Source: Sphingomonas sp.
Lineage (GTDB): Bacteria; Pseudomonadota; Alphaproteobacteria; Sphingomonadales; Sphingomonadaceae
Length of the DNA: 42,227 nucleotides
Assembly (NCBI GenBank): GCA_013001055.1
Contig: JABDNH010000020.1
Location: 1 to 42,227 of the forward strand
Direction: 5' to 3'
The translations under genes and the position numbers were made by a program. Within the stretch, counting starts at the first letter, position 1; every line of letters begins with the position of its first letter. This document shows positions 8,089 to 19,909 of the stretch, one piece after another. The notes under the pieces are model-generated. The model saw nothing but the letters and a program-made list of their open reading frames with translations. It was not told the DNA's origin and made no database searches.

Positions 8089-10028
8089 AGCGCATATCCC
8101 TTTGCACCGCTGCCAACCCGCCCGGCCATCGCGCGCGCCCGGCGACGTTCACCGAAAACTCGGCCGAAGAGCGCGATAATTCCGCCTAGCGCAACGAGCA
8201 GGCCGCCTAGCCAAATGGCTGTCACGAAGGGTTTCCACCACAGCCGCAGTTGCCAGCCTTCCGAAATACTCCCCTCGCCCACGACTGCGTAAAGTTGACC
8301 GTTCCACCGGGTGGCAAGAGCGCTCTCGCTCGTCGTCATCGGCGGTGAAGTGAAGAAACGCGTCTGCGGTTTAAGCTCGACCACGCCGCTACCGACACTC
8401 GCGCGCAGGCTGGCCTCGACCGCTGTCCAGTTCGGCCCCGCGACCGGGTCGACGCCAATAAATTCGACCGTCCATGGTCCGACCTCGACCTGCTCCCCGG
8501 GATGGGCACGCACCAGTCGCTCCACGGTAAACGCGCTTTCCGAAGCAAACCCGATAAGCAGTACGCCGAGCCCGGCATGCGCCACGACCATGCCGATGAT
8601 CGCTAGCGGTGTGCGCAACAGGCGCCGACCGGCAAGCGGCGCGAAGCTGGCAATGATGAGCCCGGGGCCAACGGCAAGTCCGGCGCGTTCGAGCCAGCTC
8701 ATCTGCGCGCCGACGATATAGGTGCCAACGAACGTGGCAACGCTAATCAAGGCGCCAACGATCACGATCTTACTGAGCGGCTTGTCGTGGCGGCGCCAAC
8801 GCAAGCTCGGGCCGACGAAAAGGAAAAGGCCAAGGAGCAGCGCTAAAGGCCCGATAACGAGGTTGAAATATGGCGGCCCGACCGAAATGCGGTCGCCCAT
8901 CGCTTCAGCCACGATTGGGTAAAGCGTCCCGAACAGGACCAATGCAAGGATCACCGATAACAAGAGGTTGTTGGCAACCAGCCCGCCTTCGCGGCTGACC
9001 GGGTCAAACGGCTTTCCATCGCGCACATTGCCGATTTTCCAGGCAAAAAGGCCGAGCGCCGCACCGGTGTAGATGACCAGCAGCGCAAGAATGAAGGTCC
9101 CGCGTTCCGGATCGACCGCAAAAGCGTGCACCGAGGTCAGCACACCCGAGCGCACGAGGAACGTACCGACCATCGACATGGAAAAGCCAATCAGCGCAAG
9201 CATCATGGTCCATGCCTTCAGCGCGTCACGCGCGGCAAGCACGCCTACCGAATGGAGCAGTGCCGTCGCCGCCAGCCAGGGCATCAGCGAAGCATTTTCC
9301 ACCGGATCCCAGAACCAGTAACCGCCCCAGCCCAATTCGTAATAGGCCCAGTAACTGCCCGCGAGGATGCCGATGGTGAGGAAAATCCAGCTGCCGAGCA
9401 CCCAGGGACGCATCGCGCGGGCAAGCGGCGCACCGACCTTCCCCGTCAGCATCGCGCCGATAGCGAGGCTGAACGCGACCGACAGGCCGACATAGCCCAC
9501 GTAGAGCGTCGGCGGATGGAAAGCTAACCCCGGATCCTGCAACAGCGGATTGAGCCCCTGCCCTTCGACCGCCGGTGGATTGAGCCGCGCAAACGGGTTC
9601 GATGAGAGAAGCAGGAAGGCGAGGAAACCGGTGGCGATGGCAGCCTGCGCCGCAAGCGTTGCCGACAAAGTCCTGAGATCCAGTCTCTTCTCGAACAGCG
9701 CCACCATCGCGCCCGCGCCGACCAACACCATCAGCCAAAGCAGCATCGAGCCTTCATGGTTCCCCCACGCGCCAGTGATCTTGTAAATCATGGGCTTGGC
9801 GGTGTGGCTGTGCGCCGCGACCAGCTCCACCGACAGGTCGGTGACAGAGAATAGCCAGAGCAGGATCAGGAAAGCCGCTGCAACCAGCACGCCCTGGATC
9901 GCACCGATCTTCAGCGCTGCAGTTGCCGCCTCTTCGTTGCCTCTAAGTCCGGCCACGCCGAAGCCCAGCTGGGCGAGGCACAAAGCCGCGGCTAGCCAAA
10001 GAAGCGCATGACCGAGCTCTGCGATCAC
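8085..10028 (-). CDS. ccmF: Heme lyase component CcmF
   Basis: A 647-residue polytopic membrane protein. The WWD heme-handling region reads WGGYWFWDPVEN, preceded by WGNHEGSMLLW, both diagnostic for CcmF, and about 14 hydrophobic segments follow the family layout. CcmF with CcmH and CcmI transfers heme from CcmE to apocytochrome c on the periplasmic face. Length is normal (about 640-660). ATG at 10028 overlaps the ccmE stop. Confidence 0.96.
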   Translation of the reverse strand: MIAELGHALLWLAAALCLAQLGFGVAGLRGNEEAATAALKIGAIQGVLVAAAFLILLWLFSVTDLSVELVAAHSHTAKPMIYKITGAWGNHEGSMLLWLMVLVGAGAMVALFEKRLDLRTLSATLAAQAAIATGFLAFLLLSSNPFARLNPPAVEGQGLNPLLQDPGLAFHPPTLYVGYVGLSVAFSLAIGAMLTGKVGAPLARAMRPWVLGSWIFLTIGILAGSYWAYYELGWGGYWFWDPVENASLMPWLAATALLHSVGVLAARDALKAWTMMLALIGFSMSMVGTFLVRSGVLTSVHAFAVDPERGTFILALLVIYTGAALGLFAWKIGNVRDGKPFDPVSREGGLVANNLLLSVILALVLFGTLYPIVAEAMGDRISVGPPYFNLVIGPLALLLGLFLFVGPSLRWRRHDKPLSKIVIVGALISVATFVGTYIVGAQMSWLERAGLAVGPGLIIASFAPLAGRRLLRTPLAIIGMVVAHAGLGVLLIGFASESAFTVERLVRAHPGEQVEVGPWTVEFIGVDPVAGPNWTAVEASLRASVGSGVVELKPQTRFFTSPPMTTSESALATRWNGQLYAVVGEGSISEGWQLRLWWKPFVTAIWLGGLLVALGGIIALFGRVFGERRRARAMAGRVGSGAKGYAL

Positions 10029-10465
10029 TGCTCGAGCGTCTCCGCCGCCTCGTGCTGCCTGGCGAGCGAGGGGGGCAGGTAGTTTTCGTCATGCTTGGCG
10101 AGTATTTCATCGGCGACAAAAATGCCCCCGGCATCGAGGCGCCCCTCCGCAACGACGCCTTGCCCTTCACGAAACAGGTCCGGGAGGATACCGGTGTAGC
10201 GCACGGGCACGGTAGGACCACCGGTCACGTCCTCGACCTCGAAGCGTACCGAGATGCCGTCATCTTCGCGGACAAGCGATCCGTTGGAAACCATGCCGCC
10301 AAGGCGAAACGCACGGCCGGGTTCGGCCTTGCCCGCGGCAACCTCTTGCGGCGTAAGGAAGAAGGCGGCGCGATCCTGCAGCCCCCAGATGGCAAATGCC
10401 GCCGCCAGCAACACCGCGCCGATCGCGAGGAATGCGAGCACCAGTCGTTGTTGTTTGGCCTTCAT
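10025..10465 (-). CDS. ccmE: Heme chaperone CcmE
   Basis: A 146-residue periplasmic protein anchored by one N-terminal helix (about 8-28), with an OB-fold domain. The heme-binding histidine is H125 in AKHDENY, with the conserved Tyr at 129. It carries heme covalently from CcmC to CcmF. The tail after residue 131 is short and charged, as usual. Start overlaps ccmD stop by 4 nt. Confidence 0.95.
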   Translation of the reverse strand: MKAKQQRLVLAFLAIGAVLLAAAFAIWGLQDRAAFFLTPQEVAAGKAEPGRAFRLGGMVSNGSLVREDDGISVRFEVEDVTGGPTVPVRYTGILPDLFREGQGVVAEGRLDAGGIFVADEILAKHDENYLPPSLARQHEAAETLEQ

Positions 10466-10590
10466 CGGCGTTTGAGTTCCTCAACATCGCGCTCGGCACT
10501 GCGCATGGCGGCAATGTTCACGATGATGAATACAGCCGTTGCGCCTAGCACGAGCGCATAGGCAGCGATGACGAAAGGCCAGCTAGTCAC
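10462..10590 (-). CDS. ccmD: Heme exporter small subunit CcmD
   Basis: A 42-residue protein with one membrane helix (about 5-26) and a charged C-terminal tail (RSAERDVEELKRR), as in CcmD, which links CcmC and CcmE and helps release holo-CcmE. It begins with GTG at 10590, overlapping the ccmC stop in GTGA, and ends overlapping the ccmE start. Position between ccmC and ccmE is the decisive evidence because the sequence itself is poorly conserved. Confidence 0.88.
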   Translation of the reverse strand: MTSWPFVIAAYALVLGATAVFIIVNIAAMRSAERDVEELKRR

Positions 10591-11315
10591 GCCGCGTCTC
10601 CCGCTTGCCGCCTGAGCCGCGCCTCGCGTTTGGTTTGCGCGATGTCGGTACGCATGCGGATGAAGACGATGGCCGCAAAGAGGAAAGTGAAGCCGAGCAC
10701 GGTTAGCGGTAGTGGCCACAGCAATTCATCGGCGATACTGCTTTCACCACGAAGGAAGTCGATCGAATTTCTTTGGTGGAGCACCTGCCAGAAATCGACC
10801 GAATAGCGAATGATCGGCAGCATCACGATTCCCACCACACCGAGTATAGCGACGCCGCGTCCTTCTCCGCCGCGCTCACGTTCGGCACCCGCGAGTGCAA
10901 TATAGGCTAGGTAGAGGAAGAACAGGATCAGCATCGAGGTGAGCCGACCTTCCCACTGCCACCATGTTCCCCATGTGGGCTTGCCCCAGATCGATCCGGT
11001 GGCGAGGCACAGGAAAGCGAACAGCGCGCCTACAGGGGCAATGGCGCGGCCTGCAACGGCGCCCAGCGGATGACGCCAGACCAAGGTCGACAGGCTGGCT
11101 GCGGCAATGCCGCCCCATGCCGCCATGCCGAGCCATGCAGCAGGTACATGGACGTACAGAATGCGCGCACTGTCGCCCTGCTGGTAGTCGGGCGGCGTGA
11201 CGAACAGCCCGCCAAAAAGGCCCGGCAGCAGCAATAGCAGCCCGAGTACCAGGCAAACGGTCGTGGCAGGCCGCGCGAATTTGAGGAATCGCGCCGGATT
11301 GGCGAAGCGATGCAT
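10587..11315 (-). CDS. ccmC: Heme exporter protein CcmC
   Basis: A 242-residue six-helix membrane protein of the heme handling family. It has the tryptophan-rich WWD segment GTWWQWEGRLTS and the histidine-bearing periplasmic loops (YVHVPAAW, and a His near the C-terminal loop). It delivers heme to CcmE. The start at 11315 gives MHRFANP and normal length; a longer open frame extends to 11660 but is antisense to the next gene. The upstream neighbour is a dehydrogenase, not ccmAB, so the ABC subunits CcmA and CcmB must lie outside the window. Confidence 0.92.
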   Translation of the reverse strand: MHRFANPARFLKFARPATTVCLVLGLLLLLPGLFGGLFVTPPDYQQGDSARILYVHVPAAWLGMAAWGGIAAASLSTLVWRHPLGAVAGRAIAPVGALFAFLCLATGSIWGKPTWGTWWQWEGRLTSMLILFFLYLAYIALAGAERERGGEGRGVAILGVVGIVMLPIIRYSVDFWQVLHQRNSIDFLRGESSIADELLWPLPLTVLGFTFLFAAIVFIRMRTDIAQTKREARLRRQAGDAA

Positions 11316-11370
11316 GGCCAGAGGCTTACCCGCTACAAGTGCCTTTGTCAGTGCGTTTCGGACTGAAAGT

Positions 11371-12423
11371 TCAAGCGCGGCCGATAAGGCGCTGCGCCAT
11401 GCCGTCGGCCACCGCGGCAGGGTCGCGGCCCGACGCGTCGCTTTCGTCCCAGATACGATCGAGGCGGCCCGGAATTGCGTCAATACGCTGGCGCACCAGT
11501 TCATGGCCGCCATCGTCGAGATATTCGGTCGATACGTTGATGATGCCGCCTGCATTGATGACATAATCGGGTGCGTAGAGGATACCGCGGGCCACCAGAC
11601 GTTGACCATCCTCCGGGCGCGCCAGCTGGTTGTTGGCCGCGCCTGCAATGATCGGGACATTCAACGACGCGATGCTTTGTTCGCTCAAGATCGCGCCCAG
11701 CGCGCACGGGCTCAGCACATCGGCCTCGATCGACAGAATTTCGGCAGGGTCGACGACAGTGCCGCCGACTTTGGCGGCCAGCGCCTCGACCTTCGCGGCA
11801 TCGATGTCCGCGACGGAAATGCGCGCGCCCTCGTCGGCACAATGACGTGCCAAATGGCTCGCAACGCTACCCGCGCCCTGCAACGCAACATGGACACCCT
11901 CCAACGTATCGCGGCCGAGCTTGCGCTTCACGGCGGCCTTGAGTCCCAGGAAGACGCCAAGCGCTGTGTGCGGCCCCGGGTCACCCCCGACCTCACCAGC
12001 ATCGTCGACCGGCAAGCCTGCGACGAATTCGGTTTCGCGCGAAATCGCGATCATGTCGGACACACTCATCCCGACATCTTCGGCGGTCACGTAATTGCCA
12101 CCCAGACCGTTCACGGCACGGCCGAAGGCTGCGAGCATTTCAGGCGTTTTGGTCTTGGCGGCGTCAGCCAGGATGACTGCCTTGCCTCCACCAAGCGGCA
12201 GTCCCGCCATCGCGTTCTTGTAGCTCATGCCGCGCGACAGCCGCAGCACATCGGTCATGGCATCGCCATCGTCAGCATAATGCCAGAAGCGCGTACCACC
12301 GGCTGCCGGGCCGAGATGGGTCGAATGCATTGCGATGATGGCACGCAGTCCGCTCGCCGGATCTGTTACGATATGCACCGCTTCATGCGCGTCGAAGTTG
12401 GGACGGTCCCAAATGAAAGTCAT
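11371..12423 (-). CDS. Leucine/Glu/Phe/Val dehydrogenase family protein
   Basis: A 350-residue NAD-dependent amino acid dehydrogenase, most like leucine dehydrogenase in length. Substrate-side lysines are K69 (MSYKNA) and K81 (LPLGGGKAVI), with LGPAAGGTR at the glycine-rich substrate loop, and an NAD fold with GAGSVASHLA. It would interconvert branched-chain amino acids and their 2-oxo acids. Only 55 bp separate its stop from ccmC, on the same strand, so it may lead the ccm transcript. The ATG at 12423 has a weak ribosome binding site. Phe or Val preference cannot be told apart by eye. Confidence 0.9.
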   Translation of the reverse strand: MTFIWDRPNFDAHEAVHIVTDPASGLRAIIAMHSTHLGPAAGGTRFWHYADDGDAMTDVLRLSRGMSYKNAMAGLPLGGGKAVILADAAKTKTPEMLAAFGRAVNGLGGNYVTAEDVGMSVSDMIAISRETEFVAGLPVDDAGEVGGDPGPHTALGVFLGLKAAVKRKLGRDTLEGVHVALQGAGSVASHLARHCADEGARISVADIDAAKVEALAAKVGGTVVDPAEILSIEADVLSPCALGAILSEQSIASLNVPIIAGAANNQLARPEDGQRLVARGILYAPDYVINAGGIINVSTEYLDDGGHELVRQRIDAIPGRLDRIWDESDASGRDPAAVADGMAQRLIGRA

Positions 12424-12456
12424 TTATGTAGCTGCCACCGCTAGTCGATAAAGAAA

Positions 12457-12534
12457 TGGGGCGACCGACGGGACTTGAACCCGCGACATCCGGTACCACA
12501 AACCGGTGCTCTAACCAGCTGAGCTACGGTCGCC
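12457..12534 (-). tRNA. tRNA-His (anticodon GTG)
   Basis: Cloverleaf with encoded CCA. Anticodon arm CCGGT / TTGTGGT / ACCGG gives GTG. An extra G-1 (base 12534) faces C73, the identity element of bacterial tRNA-His; without it the gene spans 12457-12533. Confidence 0.96.
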
Positions 12535-12838
12535 ACGCAAGCACCCCGTCTAGGGCTGCGAGCGGCTCATTAGGCGGCGGCGGAGGCAAAGGCAAGCGTG
12601 AAGCCAATTTGCCACACTACTGACAAAAATGAAGGTAACTTTTTGGTGGCTAAGTCATTAACTCAGAACGAATTTAATTCCGAGATAAAGCTAAAGTCGA
12701 GAAAACAGCCAAAAAATATTCCGTGACTTTGTCCCTAACATAGATTAATACATAGTCTTAAGAAATCTCGTCAGATTTCAAGTGCGTAGTAGTGGCATCC
12801 GTGTTAGCTCGGCCCCACTGTCACTAAGGAGTAATATC
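12535..12838. other. AT-rich regulatory gap upstream of the Crp/Fnr gene
   Basis: These 304 bases hold no gene I can support and are clearly richer in A and T than their neighbours. A perfect short palindrome GAATT-T-AATTC lies at 12670-12680 and could be an operator. A TTGTCC box near 12727 with an AT-rich stretch about 17 bases later may be a sigma-70-type promoter for the regulator. No FNR-type TTGAT-N4-ATCAA site is seen. Both sites are guesses. Confidence 0.35.
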
Positions 12839-13552
12839 GTGATTCGAGACATGTCGCGCGCCGAAACCGGCGTCGAACTCGAAGAGACCCTGGTCAAGGT
12901 AGGAATGGACCTTTCAGCAGCCAAAGCGCTGGGAGAGATGCCGCACAAAGTGGTACACGTAGACCCGCGGCGCCCCTTCCGTGAGCCTGGTTCCCCCCGA
13001 GATGAAGTGATGTTCGTACGATCGGGCATCATGTGCAAGTACAAGTCGGACGGTAGCGGTCGGCGCCAGATCGTCGCGCTGCGTTTCCCCGGCGAAGGCA
13101 TTCTTCCGTCACCAAGCAATGCAGATTACGGTCTCCAGGCGATTGCACGCTCCGAGATCATGGTAGGTTCTGCTGAAGACTTCGCCAAGGTTGTTGAAGA
13201 ACATCCGAGCATCAATGGATTCCTCTACAAGCTGGTGCAGCGCGAGGCATCGATCAGCCATGAATGGCTGGTCAATTGCGGTCGCCGCGACAGCACGGCG
13301 CGCGTTGCGCACTTGCTCTGCGAGACTGCAGCGCGATGCGGAATTGACGGTGCGAAACAGTCGCTCCGCCTGCCCTTCACGCAGCAGCAGATCGCAGACA
13401 TTACCGGTCAGACTTCGGTCAATGTGAACCGGGTCTTCGCCGAGTTGGAGCGTCAGGGCCTGATCGAACGCGAAGGCCGCAATATCAGCTTTGCAGACTG
13501 GAACGAGATAAAGCGGGTGGGCAGTTTCCAGCCCGATTACCTGCTCTCCTAG
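12839..13552 (+). CDS. Crp/Fnr family transcriptional regulator
   Basis: A 237-residue regulator. The N-terminal part is a cyclic-nucleotide-binding-like beta domain (MFVRSGIMCKYK, RRQIVALRFPGE), then a long dimerisation helix, and a C-terminal winged helix whose recognition region is TQQQIADITGQTSVNVNRV. No cysteine cluster of an Fnr iron-sulfur centre is visible near the N-terminus, so it is probably not an oxygen-sensing Fnr. I place the start at GTG 12839 because AAGGAG sits seven bases upstream; ATG 12851 has no such site. Ligand and targets are unknown. A strong terminator follows. Confidence 0.85.
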   Translation: MIRDMSRAETGVELEETLVKVGMDLSAAKALGEMPHKVVHVDPRRPFREPGSPRDEVMFVRSGIMCKYKSDGSGRRQIVALRFPGEGILPSPSNADYGLQAIARSEIMVGSAEDFAKVVEEHPSINGFLYKLVQREASISHEWLVNCGRRDSTARVAHLLCETAARCGIDGAKQSLRLPFTQQQIADITGQTSVNVNRVFAELERQGLIEREGRNISFADWNEIKRVGSFQPDYLLS

Positions 13553-13576
13553 TCACGCAGCGGTCCTGCACAAGCG

Positions 13577-13608
13577 AAAGGCGCCCTTTACGGGGCGCCT
13601 TTTTCTTT
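13577..13608 (+). terminator. Rho-independent terminator after the Crp/Fnr gene
   Basis: Stem AAAGGCGCCC / GGGCGCCTTT with a six-base loop, followed by a T-rich run. It begins 24 bases after the stop codon. The matching A run on the left may give weak function for the other strand. Confidence 0.9.
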
Positions 13609-13629
13609 TCCGGAGACGGAGTCAGGAAA

Positions 13630-13704
13630 TGGTGGGCGCGGCAAGGATTGAACTTGCGACCCCTGCGGTGTGAACACAGTGCTCTACCACTGAGCTACGC
13701 GCCC
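13630..13704 (-). tRNA. tRNA-Val (anticodon CAC)
   Basis: 75-nt cloverleaf with encoded CCA on the minus strand. Anticodon arm CTGTG / TTCACAC / CGCAG gives CAC, with one G-U-type pair in the stem. Acceptor stem GGGCGCG / CGCGCCC is perfect. Confidence 0.95.
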
Positions 13705-13755
13705 CCAAATCCGGGTCGGACGAGGCCAATAGAGCGCCTGCCCGAGCCTGTCCAA

Positions 13756-14031
13756 CTATTTCTGGACAGCGTCCTTCAGGACTTTGCCCGGACGGAATTT
13801 GGGCTGCATCGATGCCTTGATCTGCATCGGTTCACCGGTACGCGGGTTGCGTCCCGTGGACGCCTTGCGCTGCGTGACCGAGAAATTGCCAAACCCGACG
13901 AGACGCACTTCATCGCCGCGCTTGAGCGTCGAAGTCACGACTTCGAGCATGGTTTCGATTGCCCGGCTCGCATCGTTGCGACTTAACCCCGCACGGTCCG
14001 CAACTTCGCCGATGAGCTCCTGCTTGTTCAT
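13756..14031 (-). CDS. hup: HU family DNA-binding protein
   Basis: A 91-residue histone-like protein that bends DNA as a dimer. It has the family start MNKQELIGEVADRAG, the GFGNF turn and the beta-arm region GRNPRTGEP with the Pro that intercalates DNA. Length is that of classical HU. A GGCAGGGAT lies before the ATG. It follows lon on the same strand, as in many Proteobacteria, but a 157-bp gap with its own possible promoter suggests separate expression. Confidence 0.96.
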   Translation of the reverse strand: MNKQELIGEVADRAGLSRNDASRAIETMLEVVTSTLKRGDEVRLVGFGNFSVTQRKASTGRNPRTGEPMQIKASMQPKFRPGKVLKDAVQK

Positions 14032-14188
14032 ATCCCTGCCTCTCCCGCTGCTTGCGCGCGTCGCCTCCGAGAGACTCGCGACGCGACGTGAGTCTCGATG
14101 CGCCTTTAAGACAAACCTAAAGAGGACTGTCTAGGGCAAGACTCCGAAAAATCCGCCAAAATGCCTCCCAAATTGGGATTAATCGAAA

Positions 14189-16582
<2,394 letters not shown>

Positions 16583-16624
16583 GCCCGCCATATGGGCGCG
16601 CGCGACGCGCGGTGCAATGGGTGG

Positions 16625-17140
16625 CTAGGTCGGGATCACGTCCGGGAACGCGATTGTCAGCGCGGGCAGCGTATTTTGCATCGCGTGCGTCAACATCGGC
16701 ACCAGGAATGCAAGGCCGAGATGGCGCCGCCGCCACGTTACGAACTGGAGCGAGAAGATCAGGAACGGCCACCAGATCACGAAGCCCCAATTGAGCGCCA
16801 TCGTGCTGTGCGCGATACCCCACAGGACTGCGCTGACGAATACCGCGATCGCTGGTCGAAGGAAGAGGCTCAAGCCCATCAGGATTGCGCCCATGACCAA
16901 TGTTTCCACAACCGGCGCAAAAACGACGAGCATGAAGAATGCGAGCGCCGCCTGGCCTTCGAGGTTGGAAAAATCGGGCGGCGGCGCGGAAGGCAGAACC
17001 GTCATCACAAGCGCGGAAAGGAGCAGCGATCCGAAAAAAGCGATACTCCAGCCGCCGACGATCGACTGCCACAAGCTTTTGGGCTTGGTTAGAAATTCGG
17101 GCAGGCGCGATAACGGCGCGCCGACAGCTTGCTGGGTCAT
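16625..17140 (-). CDS. CPBP-type (Rce1-like) intramembrane protease homologue
   Basis: A 171-residue membrane protein with four to five helices. It shows the CPBP pattern in reduced form: APVVETL (Glu of motif 1; the usual second Glu and the Arg are missing), WGIAHSTMALNWG (His of motif 2) and THAMQN (His of motif 3). Such proteins cleave peptides within the membrane or act as non-proteolytic relatives. It sits 12 bp after clpX and 42 bp before lon on the same strand, so it may be co-transcribed with them. Peptidase activity is uncertain because of the missing motif residues. Confidence 0.7.
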   Translation of the reverse strand: MTQQAVGAPLSRLPEFLTKPKSLWQSIVGGWSIAFFGSLLLSALVMTVLPSAPPPDFSNLEGQAALAFFMLVVFAPVVETLVMGAILMGLSLFLRPAIAVFVSAVLWGIAHSTMALNWGFVIWWPFLIFSLQFVTWRRRHLGLAFLVPMLTHAMQNTLPALTIAFPDVIPT

Positions 17141-17152
17141 GGAGTCAATTGG

Positions 17153-18436
<1,284 letters not shown>

Positions 18437-18623
18437 ATCAATCCTTCGATTCGCCCGTTGCGAGGAAACGCCCGCAAACTCAGTATGCTAGGGCTTATAG
18501 TAGCAGAGGCAAGCGTGCAAAGTGGTTAACGCATCGCCTCTCTATGACTGCCATATGGCGTCGAGGGAACGACGGTGCAAGATGGCCGGAAGTCGTGCCC
18601 GAAAACGGCACATCGAGCCGGTC

Positions 18624-19022
18624 TCAATAGCCGTTGATCCAGATGCCGTACACCAGCGGGATGGTCAGCAAGACCGAAAGCAGCACGATCCACTTTATCG
18701 GCAGGCCCTTGCTTTGTCGGCGCCGCATCTCGTCGCGCGCCGCAGCTTCCGCATGGGGATGGTTGTGACGAGGGCTCCGGCTCAAGGGTCGGTTGAAATG
18801 GAATACCGGCTCCTCGCTGTAGCCATTCCTCTTGTCGTAACGCCGGCGTTGGTTGGGATTTGAAAGGCATTTGTAAGCGGCATTGATCTCCGCCGCCTTC
18901 GCGCCGCCATCGACTGCCCCGCGATCGGGATGATGCACACGCATTTTTTCGCGATAAGCCTGCCGGACCTCGCTTGCGCTGGCGGTGGGGGAAATACCCA
19001 GCGTGTGATAGTGGCTGTGCAC
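18624..19022 (-). CDS. Membrane-anchored J-domain protein
   Basis: 132 residues. The N-terminal 65 form a J domain with the diagnostic HPD in RVHHPDRG and the helix III pattern AAEINAAYKCLSNPNQRRRYD. A basic, Arg/His-rich linker follows, and a single C-terminal membrane helix (WIVLLSVLLTIPLVYGIWI). It would stimulate an Hsp70 at the membrane. It starts with GTG (no good ATG exists before the HPD). No zinc or C-terminal substrate domain is present, so it is not DnaJ itself. Position between clpP and clpX suggests a link to protein quality control. Confidence 0.82.
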   Translation of the reverse strand: MHSHYHTLGISPTASASEVRQAYREKMRVHHPDRGAVDGGAKAAEINAAYKCLSNPNQRRRYDKRNGYSEEPVFHFNRPLSRSPRHNHPHAEAAARDEMRRRQSKGLPIKWIVLLSVLLTIPLVYGIWINGY

Positions 19023-19129
19023 GCTATTAAATTAACCTAAATCAGCCGCTTGGTCACGGGCAAAAATGCACATAAGAGATAAGTTTTCTGATGCGAGCTT
19101 AATCGGTCGATTATAGGCCGTTAACAACG

Positions 19130-19157
19130 AAAGGCGGACCGCTCGGCCCGCCTTTCG
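19130..19157 (-). terminator. Hairpin downstream of clpP, possible terminator
   Basis: A nine-base stem GAAAGGCGG / CCGCCTTTC with a ten-base loop lies 26 bases after the clpP stop. Its T run is short and broken (TTTCGTTGTT), so it could be a weak or Rho-assisted terminator. A TATAAT-like box follows at 19111-19116 on the same strand and could drive the J-domain gene. Confidence 0.45.
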
Positions 19158-19182
19158 CGTCCTATTTCGATGAAGTCGTCGT

Positions 19183-19836
19183 TTAGCTCGGCGTCACGTC
19201 GGCGGCGCCGGTGTTCTGGTCTTCGCCTTGGCCCGGGCGCTTGTCGAAGACCTGGTCGATCAGTCCGAATTCCTTGGCTTCGTCGGCTTCCATGAACTTG
19301 TCGCGGTCCATCGCCTCTTCGATCTTGGCGATCTTCTGACCCGTATATTTGGCATAGAGCGCGTTGAGACGCGACCGGATACGCAGGATTTCCTTGGCCT
19401 GGATCTCGATGTCGGCGGCCATACCACGAGCACCGCCCGACGGCTGGTGGACCATGATGCGGGCATTGGAGAGCGCAACGCGCATACCAGGCTCACCGGC
19501 GGCCAGCAGGAAACTGCCCATCGAGGCCGCCTGGCCAATGCACACCGTACCCACCTTGGGCCGGATATATTGCATGGTGTCGTGGATCGCGAGACCCGCG
19601 GTGACCACGCCGCCCGGCGAATTGATGTACATGAAAATGTCCTTCTTCGGGTTCTCTGACTCGAGGAAGAGCAGCTGGGCGGTGATGATCGAGGCCATGT
19701 TGTCCTCGACCTGACCGGTCAAGAAGATGATCCGTTCACGCAGCAGGCGCGAGTAGATGTCGAAGGCGCGTTCGCCGCGATTGGATTGTTCAACGACGGT
19801 CGGAACGAGCGCGCCGATAATATCTTCGTGATCCAT
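19183..19836 (-). CDS. clpP: ATP-dependent Clp protease proteolytic subunit ClpP
   Basis: 217-residue serine protease forming the tetradecameric chamber capped by ClpX. Catalytic residues are S105 ([10 protein letters not shown]), H130 (IMVHQPSGG) and an Asp near 179. The start at 19836 has AAGGGA upstream and gives [16 protein letters not shown], with the N-terminal propeptide-like length expected; an open extension to 20010 lies inside the glycosyltransferase gene and is unlikely. A Ser/Gly/Gln tail ends the protein. Confidence 0.96.
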   Translation of the reverse strand: MDHEDIIGALVPTVVEQSNRGERAFDIYSRLLRERIIFLTGQVEDNMASIITAQLLFLESENPKKDIFMYINSPGGVVTAGLAIHDTMQYIRPKVGTVCIGQAASMGSFLLAAGEPGMRVALSNARIMVHQPSGGARGMAADIEIQAKEILRIRSRLNALYAKYTGQKIAKIEEAMDRDKFMEADEAKEFGLIDQVFDKRPGQGEDQNTGAADVTPS

Positions 19837-19909
19837 GAATGGTCCCTTGATTGAAGTGTCCCCACCTACATCGGAAGAAACGGCAAAAGGTTCAACCCGT
19901 GGCTTGCGC

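Noticed and set aside
11197-12444. Long plus-strand frame over the leucine-type dehydrogenase
   Set aside because: It is the mirror of a real gene; in GC-rich DNA the opposite frame stays open, and it has no family motif or ribosome site.
14071-14096. Inverted repeat GAGACTC / GAGTCTC upstream of hup
   Set aside because: A 7-bp stem with a 12-base loop in a promoter region; no T run and no known match, so not called as terminator or riboswitch.
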